This document shows, piece by piece, positions 44,683-53,197 of a stretch of 64,000 nucleotides of DNA. Both the position numbers and the translations under genes were made by a program. Each line of letters opens with the position of its first letter. The first letter of the stretch is position 1. Origin of the DNA: Cellulophaga omnivescoria (GTDB lineage: Bacteria > Bacteroidota > Bacteroidia > Flavobacteriales > Flavobacteriaceae); NCBI RefSeq assembly GCF_001999725.1, contig NZ_MDDP01000015.1:87461-151460 (forward strand), read 5' to 3'. Below the pieces are notes generated by a model. The model searched no databases, had not been told where the DNA came from, and saw only the letters and a list, made by a program, of their open reading frames with translations.

Positions 44683-45399
44683 TTATCTCTTTTTTACGCT
44701 ACCGGAAGAAGATTTATTTTTTTTAACTGTTGCAGTACCACTGTACATAATATCTGCACCACTACTTGCATCAGCTATTAAAGAGTCAGACACATCTACA
44801 CTAATATCTGCCCCGCTACTAGCATCTGCATCACAGGTTTTTGTTTTTAGTTCATAAGCATCAATATCAGACCCGCTACTAGCATTTACAGTTAGGTTAT
44901 TTGTTTTACCACTTAACTTAATATCTGCACCACTACTACAGTCTGCGTTTACAGAGTTTGCTACTAACGCAATTTGTATATCTGCACCGCTGCTAGCATT
45001 TAAGTCTATTTGGTCAGCTTCTATTTGTGATTCTGAATTTAATTCTGCACCACTAGAACTATATAGCGCAGTAACTACTGGTAATGTTACATATACGTTT
45101 TTTGTAGCTCTGCCAATATTTTCTATTGCGTGTATTTTAAGTTTACCGTCTTCAATATCTGTACCAATAAGGTCAATAACATTTTCATCTGCCTCTACAC
45201 GTATGCTAAATTCTTTAGCTTGTGTAACAAAAACATTAATACCTTCTGATGCAGATATACGCTCAAAATTTGAAGCTATATCTCTGCTTTGCTCTGTTAA
45301 TACTCCGTTTCCTTTTTTACCATTACCAATGTTAATAGAACATGAAGTAAATAGTAAGCTTAATACTATTGCAATTGTGATTTTAGATAGTGTTGCCAT
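44683..45399 (-). CDS. Head-GIN-domain (DUF2807) lipoprotein with SSGADI repeats
   Basis: The 238-residue protein has a lipobox (LLFTSCSINIG). The GIN domain begins FERISASEGINVFVTQ and forms a right-handed beta helix. SSG(A/S)(D/E)(I/L) recurs about every 20-22 residues (SSGAEL, then SSGADI and SSGSDI copies), marking successive turns. It is the last gene behind padR and pspC. A LytTR-type direct repeat lies about 70 bp upstream of its ATG, between it and pspC, so it may also have its own promoter. The family has no defined biochemical function. Confidence 0.88.
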   Translation of the reverse strand: MATLSKITIAIVLSLLFTSCSINIGNGKKGNGVLTEQSRDIASNFERISASEGINVFVTQAKEFSIRVEADENVIDLIGTDIEDGKLKIHAIENIGRATKNVYVTLPVVTALYSSSGAELNSESQIEADQIDLNASSGADIQIALVANSVNADCSSGADIKLSGKTNNLTVNASSGSDIDAYELKTKTCDADASSGADISVDVSDSLIADASSGADIMYSGTATVKKNKSSSGSVKKR

Positions 45400-45425
45400 A
45401 ATTGTTATTTTTTTGATTGTTGATG

Positions 45426-45497
45426 TAAAAGTCTATAAATGTTTGTGGTAAAACTAAATTTAAAGACCGAATTGTTGTTTTTTAGAACTGAATTGTA
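45426..45497 (-). promoter_or_regulatory. LytTR-type direct repeat upstream of the GIN-domain gene
   Basis: On the minus strand TACAATTCAG (45488-45497) is followed 21 bp later by AACAATTCGG (45467-45476). A weak -7 candidate GACTTTTA (45426-45433) lies at the same distance (41 bp from repeat edge to box end) as in two other promoters of this window. Confidence 0.6.
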
Positions 45498-45501
45498 GGT
45501 T

Positions 45502-47241
45502 TTAATTGTTTGAAGATTCTATACGCGCACCGTTTTCATCTATTTTAATGTTTAAAGAGTTTTCGTTTGCGTTAATTTTAATGTTTACACCTTCTTCATC
45601 TAAAATTAACTCTGAATTTTTATTGCTGTTTTCATCATCATCATTATTATCTTCATTAATTTCATCATTAATACAGTCTAGGCACTCCAAAACACCCTGC
45701 TTGTTCATTAACCAAGTATAATTTTTAACATCGGACCTGTAAATTTCTTCTTTGTAAGATGTATGCCATCCTATTCTGTTTGTATCAGTGTTAAAATCAA
45801 ACTTAACAATAACATTTTTTGGAATGTAAAGGGTAATGTTTACCTCCTGATCTCTAAATTTACCGTTAGGATCTAGTGATAAAAAGTTATCTAGAATTAC
45901 TCTATTTTCTAAAACTTGATAATTATACTCTATAGTTTTTGCTCTTTCTCTTGCTTCATCAAAAGAACTACCCTGAGATACTTTTTGTATTTTAATTTTA
46001 GCAATGTCAGTATCAGATCTTACAATGTCAAACTTAAAATCATTATCTAATAAAAGTTTTTTACCATTTTCATCTGTAGTAAATGTCATTCCGTTAATTC
46101 TAAAATTCTCTGGTCTGTCATAATTTTGACTACTTTTAGTTCCAATGTAAATAGTGTCTAGAGGCTTAGTAAAATTTAATTGCTCTGTTTTATTAATACT
46201 ACCTTTATACATATTTGCGGTAGCTTGTTTTATAGTAATAATTGTTAAGCCAATAATAGCGGCAAGCCAAACACCAAGTAACGTTAATTTGGCAATTGTA
46301 CCAATAGATTTAAGGTTAGATACAACAATTTTTAATCCTAAATAAAGTAAAAAGAAAAATGGAATTGCTATAGCAAAAAATACAAGCATAGAAATTAACC
46401 AAATGGGCGAATTAGATGTGTTTATTAGATTGTAAAGAGGCGTGTTGTTAACTACAAATGCATCTGAAAAACCTGCTATAAAAACCCCAATAAATGTACC
46501 TATAACTACAGATCCGCCTACTAGAATTAAAAGGAGGCCTATAACTTTACCTATGCTTTTAAAAATGAAGTTAAAAAACGTGCCAATGGCATCAAAAAAA
46601 GTTTGTATGCCAGATTTAATTTTATGATTAGCCTTGTTGTAATCTGCATTTTTTACTTTATTAGTTACGGTATCAAAACTTTCTTTTACAGTACGCTCTA
46701 TGTTACTAATGTTTATAGACTCACCACGCATATCTAATTTTTGCGAGGTAGTTTTAGCTTCAGGTATTAAAAACAATAATAGAATATAAATTACTATAAA
46801 TCCGCTAAAAGTAGCTAGTGTAAGAACAATCCATAGCAAACGAACCCACCAAGGATTTATGCCTAAGTAGTGTGCCATACCAGCAGATATTCCACCAATA
46901 TATTTGTTATCTGTATCTCTGTAAAGCTTTTTGGTTTTAGATTTTGTAATAGGCTCTTCGTCTTCAAAAATCTCTTCATCTACACGGTAATCTTCAGGTT
47001 GCCCCATAACAGAAATAACATCTTCTACGTCTGTTTTTGTAATTACTTGCTGTTCGTTTTTAATTTTTTCTTGAAAAAGCTCTGCTATTCTTGCTTCTAT
47101 ATCAGAAATAATTTCGTCACTACCGGGCCCATTATTTAAAGATTGTTTTATAGCTTTTAAATAGGTATCTAGTTTACGATAAGCATCTTCGTCTATATGA
47201 AAGAATAAGTTAGCCAAGTTTATGTTTATAGTCTTATTCAT
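45502..47241 (-). CDS. PspC-domain membrane protein
   Basis: The 579-residue protein has an N-terminal helical region (about 1-75, IDEDAYRKLDTYLKAIKQSL) and a PspC domain (about 105-165: KKLYRDTDNKYIGGISAGMAHYLGINPWWVRL plus a membrane helix). Three or four more membrane helices (about 215-350) and a beta-rich C-terminal part follow, ending in an acidic Asn/Asp stretch. In this Bacteroidota family PspC is paired with PadR and GIN-domain genes. Its start overlaps the padR end by 8 bp. It probably senses or responds to envelope stress. Confidence 0.88.
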   Translation of the reverse strand: MNKTININLANLFFHIDEDAYRKLDTYLKAIKQSLNNGPGSDEIISDIEARIAELFQEKIKNEQQVITKTDVEDVISVMGQPEDYRVDEEIFEDEEPITKSKTKKLYRDTDNKYIGGISAGMAHYLGINPWWVRLLWIVLTLATFSGFIVIYILLLFLIPEAKTTSQKLDMRGESINISNIERTVKESFDTVTNKVKNADYNKANHKIKSGIQTFFDAIGTFFNFIFKSIGKVIGLLLILVGGSVVIGTFIGVFIAGFSDAFVVNNTPLYNLINTSNSPIWLISMLVFFAIAIPFFFLLYLGLKIVVSNLKSIGTIAKLTLLGVWLAAIIGLTIITIKQATANMYKGSINKTEQLNFTKPLDTIYIGTKSSQNYDRPENFRINGMTFTTDENGKKLLLDNDFKFDIVRSDTDIAKIKIQKVSQGSSFDEARERAKTIEYNYQVLENRVILDNFLSLDPNGKFRDQEVNITLYIPKNVIVKFDFNTDTNRIGWHTSYKEEIYRSDVKNYTWLMNKQGVLECLDCINDEINEDNNDDDENSNKNSELILDEEGVNIKINANENSLNIKIDENGARIESSNN

Positions 47242-47578
47242 TGTTCGTTTTTTTTGAGTTGGTAACTAGGTTTACTGCATTTCTAAGCTCGTCCCAGGTA
47301 GTGTTTAATTCTGTTAAAAATTCTTCGCCTGTTTTTGTAAGTGCATAGTATTTTCTTGGTGGTCCGGATGTAGACTCTTCCCAACGGTAGGTTAGTAAAC
47401 CAGCATTTTTTAGTCTGGTTAATAATGGGTAAATAGTACCTTCTACAACTAGCATTTTGGCATCTTTTAGTGTAGAAAGAATTTCAGAGGTATACTTATC
47501 TTCTCCTTTTAGTATAGAGAGGATACAATACTCTAAAACACCTTTGCGCATTTGTGCCTTTGTGTTTTCTATCTTCAT
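47234..47578 (-). CDS. PadR-family transcriptional regulator
   Basis: The 114-residue winged-helix protein has RKGVLEYCILSILKGEDKYTSEIL, VVEGTIYPLLTRLKNAGLLTY, EESTSGPPRKYYALT and a C-terminal dimerisation helix (FLTELNTTWDELRNAV). PadR proteins are usually repressors of their own operon. It overlaps the pspC start by 8 bp. Confidence 0.93.
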   Translation of the reverse strand: MKIENTKAQMRKGVLEYCILSILKGEDKYTSEILSTLKDAKMLVVEGTIYPLLTRLKNAGLLTYRWEESTSGPPRKYYALTKTGEEFLTELNTTWDELRNAVNLVTNSKKTNNE

Positions 47579-47684
47579 AGTTTAGATATTCTTTTAAAAC
47601 CCGTATAAGAAGCGGGCTGTTTTTGATTTGATGAACAAACTCCGTTGAATTATTTTTTTACAGAATTGATTAATTTCTATAACT

Positions 47685-47739
47685 CTAACTTGTTAGTTTC
47701 TTATGCAAATATATATCTTTAAAAAGGTATTATGCAAAA
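47685..47739 (-). promoter_or_regulatory. padR operon promoter with palindrome at the start site
   Basis: On the minus strand the -7 box TATATTTG (47706-47713) has a TTTTG -33 (47735-47739) 21 bp upstream. The palindrome CTAAC-tt-GTTAG (47685-47696) lies across the expected transcription start, a typical repressor position. Confidence 0.65.
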
Positions 47740-47821
47740 CATAGTACTAAAAATTAACTTTACTTTAACATTTATAGATTCAACTATTTTCAATACTTTT
47801 ATAAAAATTATAAAAAACAGA

Positions 47822-48277
47822 ATGGCAAATAGCACATTAAAATATAACGTATTCAATTTTTTTAAGTTACCATCTGCTTGGTGGTGTGGTGTACGTTTAA
47901 AACACATTGATGAGAAAAAAGCAGTTGTTACCGTAAAGCACAGGTGGTTTAACCAAAACCCATTTAACTCTATGTTTTGGGCAGTACAAGGTATGGCTGC
48001 AGAGTACGCAACAGGGATAATGGTAATAGACCAAATAGAAAAAAGCGGTAGAAAAATATCTATGTTGGTAGCTAGTAATAATGCCACATTTACTAAAAAA
48101 GCTACAGGAAGAATTACTTTTACTTGTGAAGATGGCCACTTAATAGAAGATGCAATTAAAAAAACTATTGCAACAGGGGAAGGGCAAATATTTACAATGA
48201 AATCTGTTGGTGTTAATACAGATGGAGTGGTGGTTTCTACTTTTAATTTTGACTGGACAGTGCGTTTAAAGAAATAA
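47822..48277 (+). CDS. DUF4442 (hotdog-fold) protein
   Basis: From the ATG at 47822 the protein has 151 residues (MANSTLKYNVFNFFKLPSAW); an ATG at 47732 would add 30 residues overlapping the divergent padR promoter, so the later start is preferred. The conserved VKHRWFNQNPFNSMFWAVQGMAAE stretch and the ATFTKKATGRITFTC strand fit DUF4442, a relative of hotdog thioesterases. The substrate is unknown. Confidence 0.82.
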   Translation: MANSTLKYNVFNFFKLPSAWWCGVRLKHIDEKKAVVTVKHRWFNQNPFNSMFWAVQGMAAEYATGIMVIDQIEKSGRKISMLVASNNATFTKKATGRITFTCEDGHLIEDAIKKTIATGEGQIFTMKSVGVNTDGVVVSTFNFDWTVRLKK

Positions 48278-48348
48278 TTTTTTAAAAATATGTAACATTC
48301 TCTTTTTTGTTGCTACCTATTAGTGTCAATCAAAATCAAAATATAAAA

Positions 48349-49146
48349 ATGAATGCACACGAAATAGATTACCATATTTATGGAGAAGAAATGCAGTATG
48401 TAGAAATAGAATTAGACCCGCAAGAAGCTGTTGTAGCAGAAGCTGGTAGTTTTATGATGATGGATACTGATATAAAAATGGATACCATTTTTGGAGACGG
48501 CTCTAACCAAGATACTAGTGTTTTGGGTAAAATTTTTTCGGCAGGAAAGCGAATGTTAACTGGTGAAAGTTTATTTATGACAGCCTTTTTAAATATTGGA
48601 TCAAATAAAAGAAAAGTAAGTTTTGCTTCTCCTTATCCTGGAAAAATATTACCAATAGATTTATCTGAAAAAAATGGAAAATTTATTTGTCAAAAAGATG
48701 CTTTTTTATGCGCAGCTAAGGGAGTGTCTGTTGGTATAGAATTTTCTAGAAAACTTGGTCGTGGTCTTTTTGGTGGTGAAGGTTTTATTATGCAAAAGTT
48801 AGAAGGAGATGGAATGGCATTTGTACACGCAGGCGGCACTATGGCTAAAAAAGTATTGGCTGCAGGTGAAGTTTTAAAGGTAGATACAGGTTGTATTGTA
48901 GGCTTTTCTCAAACCATAAATTATGATGTAGAGTTTGTAGGCGGAATTAAGAATACTGTTTTTGGCGGCGAGGGGTTATTTTTTGCTACACTACGTGGAC
49001 CAGGTACTGTTTATATACAATCTTTACCATTTAGCAGACTAGCTGGCCGTGTATTAGCTTCTGTTCCTAAAGGAGGAAAAGACAGGGGAGAAGGTAGTTT
49101 GTTAGGAGGTTTAGGAGATCTTTTAGATGGTGATAATAGGTTTTAG
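48349..49146 (+). CDS. TIGR00266/AIM24-family protein
   Basis: The ATG at 48349 gives 265 residues (MNAHEIDYHIYGEEM); an upstream TTG extension is unlikely. Conserved segments include QEAVVAEAGSFMMMDTDI, GKRMLTGESLFMTAF, GRGLFGGEGFIMQKLEGDG, FVHAGGTMAKK, VDTGCIVGF and FFATLRGPGTVYIQSLP. The C-terminus is Gly-rich. It forms a beta-barrel, double-psi-like fold related to mitochondrial AIM24, with no clear function known. It follows DUF4442 with 71 bp between and may be cotranscribed. Confidence 0.9.
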   Translation: MNAHEIDYHIYGEEMQYVEIELDPQEAVVAEAGSFMMMDTDIKMDTIFGDGSNQDTSVLGKIFSAGKRMLTGESLFMTAFLNIGSNKRKVSFASPYPGKILPIDLSEKNGKFICQKDAFLCAAKGVSVGIEFSRKLGRGLFGGEGFIMQKLEGDGMAFVHAGGTMAKKVLAAGEVLKVDTGCIVGFSQTINYDVEFVGGIKNTVFGGEGLFFATLRGPGTVYIQSLPFSRLAGRVLASVPKGGKDRGEGSLLGGLGDLLDGDNRF

Positions 49147-49266
49147 ATCTGGTAATAATCTAAAACAAATTACTTATTTATAACTTATAAAAGTTCTAAC
49201 CAAATAATGAACACAATTGTAAAAAGAAAAGAACCAATTATTAGTTTTTTGCTTGTGAACACATAA

Positions 49267-50562
49267 TTAATAAGTATCTCTTATTAGTTCTAAAACAGTT
49301 TGTATTTGTTTTTTTACATCAGAAGTTTTTGCTTTAAAATGGTTGTTCATAAAGCTAAAAATTATTGTTTTCCCAGATTTTGTAATTAGGTAGCCGCTTA
49401 AACTATAGTTGTTACCTAAACTACCAGATTTTGCATATACGTACGGTGTTGGGTTGCCTTTATACCAGTTTTTTAGGGTTCCAGATTTACCACCTGCAGG
49501 AAAAAGCTTCAATAGTCTTTTTTGGGGGACCTCTTTGTACATTTTGTGCAACACTTTTACAAATGATGCAGGTGTAAATAAATTGTATCTAGATAGGCCA
49601 GAGCCATCTACCCAACGAGGTTGCTGTTCTATATCTGCTAAATCTGTTTTTAAAATATGTTTTATTGCCTTGTTTGTACTTAAAGTATCCGATAAAGTGT
49701 TAGATGCCATAACTAATAATTGTTCGGCTAAAAAATTATCACTAAGGTGCATCATTCGTTTTGCAATAGAATCTGTAGCTACACCATAAAGTGTATTTTT
49801 TTCTGTGTTTGCCTTTTTATCTGTAATTATAATTTTTTTATTAATTGCCTTTTCTAATAAGTCTTTTGTAAGTTTATTACTTGTTTTAAAAGGAATTGTT
49901 ACAGTATCTATTAAGTTAGTATTTATATAAAATATATTTTTTATTAAATTTCTTTTAAAATTATATGGTGTAACACGTATACTATCATTAAAGTAGGTTG
50001 GATATGTAGATAAATATCCCTTTTTATATATACTTAGTACATTGCCATATAAGGGTAAACCACCACGTTCTGGAGAAAAGGAGGCATCAAAATCTTCCCA
50101 AGCCCATCCGCTGCCAAATTTACCAGATATATAATTGTTTACGTTTAACGCAATATTTTTCTGTTTTTTTAAAAAATGTATAGCTGTGCTATCCTTAAAA
50201 TATGGGTGGAGTGTTGTTGGGTTTCCAGTTCCTTGTATATAAGTAGTGTCATTTGCAATAGCATACTTTAATAAAGGGCTAAATTCTGGCACTAATTTTA
50301 AAGTTGTGTATAACGTAAATATTTTGGTGTTACTTGCTGGGGTAAAATATTTGGTGCTATTTTTTTCAAAAATAGTTTTGTTTCGCACCGGATCATAAAC
50401 TTTTATACCTATAAAGTGATTTTTTAAAAGACTGTTACTAATTATAGAATTAGTGTTTTTTGAAATTTTTTGTTTAGTACTTGCGCAACCAACCAAAAAC
50501 ATCAAAATTATACAATAAATAAAACTTCTATAGTTATTGTAAAATATGGTATTGTAGGTCAT
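49267..50562 (-). CDS. dacB: D-alanyl-D-alanine carboxypeptidase/endopeptidase, PBP4 (DacB) type
   Basis: The 431-residue protein has a lipobox (FLVGC26AST). The penicillin-binding motifs are S77-N-T-K80 (TPASNTKIF), SDN (HLSDNFLAEQL) and KSG (YAKSGSLGNN). The PBP4 insert domain lies between the first two motifs, and GRSGL-like VDGSGLSRYN is also present. It trims or opens peptidoglycan cross-links in the periplasm, probably anchored in a membrane. Confidence 0.9.
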   Translation of the reverse strand: MTYNTIFYNNYRSFIYCIILMFLVGCASTKQKISKNTNSIISNSLLKNHFIGIKVYDPVRNKTIFEKNSTKYFTPASNTKIFTLYTTLKLVPEFSPLLKYAIANDTTYIQGTGNPTTLHPYFKDSTAIHFLKKQKNIALNVNNYISGKFGSGWAWEDFDASFSPERGGLPLYGNVLSIYKKGYLSTYPTYFNDSIRVTPYNFKRNLIKNIFYINTNLIDTVTIPFKTSNKLTKDLLEKAINKKIIITDKKANTEKNTLYGVATDSIAKRMMHLSDNFLAEQLLVMASNTLSDTLSTNKAIKHILKTDLADIEQQPRWVDGSGLSRYNLFTPASFVKVLHKMYKEVPQKRLLKLFPAGGKSGTLKNWYKGNPTPYVYAKSGSLGNNYSLSGYLITKSGKTIIFSFMNNHFKAKTSDVKKQIQTVLELIRDTY

Positions 50563-50667
50563 TACGTATTATTTTTTTTGATAACTATGATTTTTAACAC
50601 TTTATTTAGATACTTTTTTCAGGTTTTATCGTTAAATTTATGGAATAATAATTTAATAATTATAAAT

Positions 50668-50865
50668 ATGGCAAGAGCAATGTTTGATTACACTAAAACT
50701 GTTTTGCAAAAAGTAAGTTTTGATTCTAAGTTGTTTTGCAAAGAGCTAGAAAAAGCAATTTCAAGATTACTGCCTTACGAGGTAGATGAGCTTAAAGTTT
50801 GGTTAAACTCTTTTACTACAGATAAACCAGAACTAAGGCAGTGTATGATTTACATCAAAAAATAG
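50668..50865 (+). CDS. 65-residue conserved-type small protein
   Basis: From the ATG at 50668 (MARAMFDYTKTVLQKVSFDS). It is a soluble, alpha-helical protein with FCKELEKAISRLLPYEVDELKVWL. I recall highly similar short proteins across Bacteroidota, always without a function. The frame is open further upstream, but that would overlap the divergent dacB start. A strong terminator follows 10 bp after the stop. Confidence 0.72.
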   Translation: MARAMFDYTKTVLQKVSFDSKLFCKELEKAISRLLPYEVDELKVWLNSFTTDKPELRQCMIYIKK

Positions 50866-50874
50866 TAAATACCT

Positions 50875-50902
50875 AAAAAGCCACCATTACGGTGGCTTTT
50901 TT
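50875..50902. terminator. Bidirectional terminator between the small gene and oxyR
   Basis: AAAAAGCCACC-attac-GGTGGCTTTTTT is a perfect stem between convergent genes. Confidence 0.92.
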
Positions 50903-50916
50903 AATTTATTTAGCTT

Positions 50917-51858
50917 TTATTTTTTGTTAACCGGACTAATAATTTTTACATCCTGAAAAGCAATTGCACCACGTACAACACTTGTAATTACATCATGTAG
51001 TGCATTAGTAATTTGTATTTTTAATTCTTTTTTATGGTAAATTAAACTAACTTCCCTGGCAGGTGATGGGGCTTCAAAATGTTTTAAGTTCTCTTTCTTT
51101 TTCTCATCTAATTCCAATGTGTTTAAATAAGGTAATAAAGTCATACCTAAACCTTCATTAGATAAATTAATTAAGGTCTCAAAACTACCACTTTGTAACC
51201 TAAAATGTTCTACTACAGAGTTTTTAGGAGATTTGCATAAGTTAATTACACCATCTCTAAAACAATGTCCATCTTGTAAAAGTAAAACATCGTCAATATC
51301 TAATTCTTGAGGTGTTAATTTTTCTATAGAAGAGAGTCTGTGTTGTTTTGGTATATAACCAACAAATGGCTCATAATACAAAGGCCTTTCCTTAATAAAT
51401 TCAATTTCTAGTGGTGTTGCAGCAATAGCAGCATCTATTTGTCCGTCTTGTAAATTTCTAATAAGTGTGTCTGTATTTTGCTCTTTTATAACCAGGTTTA
51501 CTTTTGGAAATTTAGAAATAAAGGCTTTTAAGAACATAGGTAAAAGTGTTGGCATAATGGTTGGTATAATACCTAAAACGTACTCACCACCAACAAATCC
51601 TTTTTCTTGGTCTACAATATCTTTTATACGGTCTGCTTCGTTTACAATATTTTTAGCTTGTTCAACTATTTTTTGTCCCACCTCTGTAATAGAAATTGGT
51701 TTTTTACTTCGGTCAAAAATCTGAATGTCTAGCTCATCTTCTAACTTTTGAACTTGCATACTTAAAGTAGGCTGTGTAACAAAGCTTTTTTCGGCGGCAA
51801 GTGTAAAGTTTTGGTATTTGGCAACAGCCAATACATACTGTAGTTGAGTTATTGTCAT
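50917..51858 (-). CDS. oxyR: Hydrogen-peroxide sensor/regulator OxyR
   Basis: The 313-residue LysR-type regulator has an N-terminal winged helix-turn-helix (about 1-60: LAAEKSFVTQPTLSMQVQKLE). The effector domain contains LLQDGHCFRDGVINLC. Cys199 and Cys208 have the same numbers and spacing as the redox disulfide of E. coli OxyR, so it should sense peroxide directly. It is divergent from dps, and a perfect OxyR half-site lies just upstream of its start. Confidence 0.95.
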   Translation of the reverse strand: MTITQLQYVLAVAKYQNFTLAAEKSFVTQPTLSMQVQKLEDELDIQIFDRSKKPISITEVGQKIVEQAKNIVNEADRIKDIVDQEKGFVGGEYVLGIIPTIMPTLLPMFLKAFISKFPKVNLVIKEQNTDTLIRNLQDGQIDAAIAATPLEIEFIKERPLYYEPFVGYIPKQHRLSSIEKLTPQELDIDDVLLLQDGHCFRDGVINLCKSPKNSVVEHFRLQSGSFETLINLSNEGLGMTLLPYLNTLELDEKKKENLKHFEAPSPAREVSLIYHKKELKIQITNALHDVITSVVRGAIAFQDVKIISPVNKK

Positions 51859-51863
51859 TCTTA

Positions 51864-51878
51864 ATAGGTTATAGCTAT
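51864..51878. promoter_or_regulatory. OxyR binding half-site between oxyR and dps
   Basis: ATAGGTTATAGCTAT matches the known OxyR pattern ATAGnTnnnAnCTAT at every fixed position. It ends 6 bp upstream of the oxyR ATG and lies about 55 bp upstream of the dps -7 box. Confidence 0.65.
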
Positions 51879-51931
51879 AAAATTATAAAAACAAATGATT
51901 TTAATCAGCACCAAAAATAGTAAATACTAAC

Positions 51932-51939
51932 TAACTTTG
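51932..51939 (+). promoter_or_regulatory. -7 box of the second dps
   Basis: TAACTTTG, a perfect consensus, lies 25 bp before the dps ATG. No -33 TTTG is visible, as expected for an activator-dependent promoter. Confidence 0.6.
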
Positions 51940-51964
51940 TGGTATCACAAAAAAGATAAATATT

Positions 51965-52438
51965 ATGGAATTAAACAGTATAGGATTAGAAGTAGAAAAA
52001 GCTAAAGAGCTAAACAGTAAATTAAATGTTTTACTATCTAGTTTCCAGGTTTATTACCAAAATTTAAGAGGTGTTCACTGGAATATTAGAGGTAGACGCT
52101 TTTTTGATTTACATATTAAGTTTGAAGAGTTATATACTGATGCAAATGAAAAAGTAGATATGATTGCAGAACGTATTTTAACCCTAGGAGGAAAACCATT
52201 GCACACTTTTGAAGATTATATGTCGGTTTCTAAATTACCGGTAGGCAAAAATATTTCTGTAGATGTGGAGGCTATAAAATTAATTGTAAATTCTTTAAAA
52301 GAATTGTTGGTTATAGAACGCGATGTATTAGATATATCTGGTGAGGCTAATGATGAAGGGACAAACTCTTTAATGAGTGACTTTATAGCTGAGCAGGAAA
52401 AAACAATTTGGATGATGAATGCTTGGTTAGAAGAATAG
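51965..52438 (+). CDS. dps: Dps/ferritin-like DNA-protection protein (second copy, OxyR-linked)
   Basis: The 157-residue protein has ferroxidase motifs in LRGVHWNIRGRRFFDLHIKFEE and AERILTLGGKPLHTFEDYM, and a C-terminal EANDEGTNSLMSDFIAEQEKTIWMM. It is clearly different from the copy at 11559. The divergent arrangement with oxyR and the shared control region indicate induction by peroxide. Confidence 0.93.
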   Translation: MELNSIGLEVEKAKELNSKLNVLLSSFQVYYQNLRGVHWNIRGRRFFDLHIKFEELYTDANEKVDMIAERILTLGGKPLHTFEDYMSVSKLPVGKNISVDVEAIKLIVNSLKELLVIERDVLDISGEANDEGTNSLMSDFIAEQEKTIWMMNAWLEE

Positions 52439-52461
52439 ATGATTGTAACCAAATTGTACGT

Positions 52462-52497
52462 AAAAAAGGAGATAAAATTATTTATCTCCTTTTTTTA
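52462..52497 (+). terminator. Terminator of the second dps (works both ways)
   Basis: A perfect stem AAAAAAGGAGATAAA...TTTATCTCCTTTTTT lies 24 bp after the stop. Confidence 0.92.
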
Positions 52498-52516
52498 TTC
52501 TTAATTTTTATAACTA

Positions 52517-52945
52517 TTAAAACCTAAGTGCAAACTCTAAATCTGTATCTATTACATTAAATTTGGCTTCAGAAAATGTTGGTGGACCGTATGGAGTTGG
52601 TGATCCAGATATGCAATAGCTTTCTTTAGGCATACCGTTTGCTTCTCTGTCCATCTGCTTATTATTATTTTCATCATGCATTGCTAAAATAGCATACTCA
52701 CCAGGTTTAACATCTTTAAAAACTATGGTTACCTTACCATCTTTTATAGTGGTAATTTTATCTTGCAGCCCTGATCCTCTCATAAAAGTTTCTGAAGAGT
52801 GTAAACCAGCCATAACTGTTCCATTATCATTTAAAACGTTGTCTATTGTAACGGTAACTGTAAATGTTTCTGCTTTTTTTTCTTTTTGTGCGTTTACAGT
52901 AATTGTTGTTATAAATAAAGCTAAAAGTAATCCTAAAGTTCTCAT
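52517..52945 (-). CDS. DUF2141-family secreted protein
   Basis: The 142-residue protein has a signal peptide (first 19 residues, ending VNA) and the DUF2141 pattern: VTVTIDNVLNDNGTVMAGLH, GKVTIVFKDVKPGEYAILAMHDENNN and the C-terminal SPTPYGPPTFSEAKF. A transthyretin-like beta sandwich is expected in the periplasm; the function is unknown. Its promoter carries a LytTR-type direct repeat. Confidence 0.9.
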   Translation of the reverse strand: MRTLGLLLALFITTITVNAQKEKKAETFTVTVTIDNVLNDNGTVMAGLHSSETFMRGSGLQDKITTIKDGKVTIVFKDVKPGEYAILAMHDENNNKQMDREANGMPKESYCISGSPTPYGPPTFSEAKFNVIDTDLEFALRF

Positions 52946-52976
52946 AATGTTTGTGTTTTTATTGTTGATTATGATA

Positions 52977-53048
52977 CAAAGATGCAGCAGTACTTCAGTT
53001 TTTTAAAATGTAATAAACCGAACTGTAATTTTTTTAGGCTGAATTGTA
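52977..53048 (-). promoter_or_regulatory. LytTR-type direct repeat and promoter of the DUF2141 gene
   Basis: On the minus strand TACAATTCAG (53039-53048) is followed exactly 21 bp later by TACAGTTCGG (53018-53027). A TTTT -33 (53005-53008) and a CATCTTTG -7 box (52977-52984) then follow. From repeat edge to box end is 41 bp, as in the 2TM operon. Confidence 0.7.
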
Positions 53049-53197
53049 AATTGTTTGTTTAAATTGATGAAATATGAAGAAAAGAATGTAGATGAAAGAA
53101 AACAGAAACTAAATTTAAAAAGTAGAAAGTCTAAAAAGTGTGGTGTACTACTACGAAATAAAAACAGGTGTTGTGGGGAGAAAAATGAAAGCTGTTT

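Noticed and set aside
47732..47821. N-terminal extension of the DUF4442 gene starting at 47732
   Set aside because: The extra 30 residues do not resemble the family and overlap the padR promoter. ATG at 47822 fits better.
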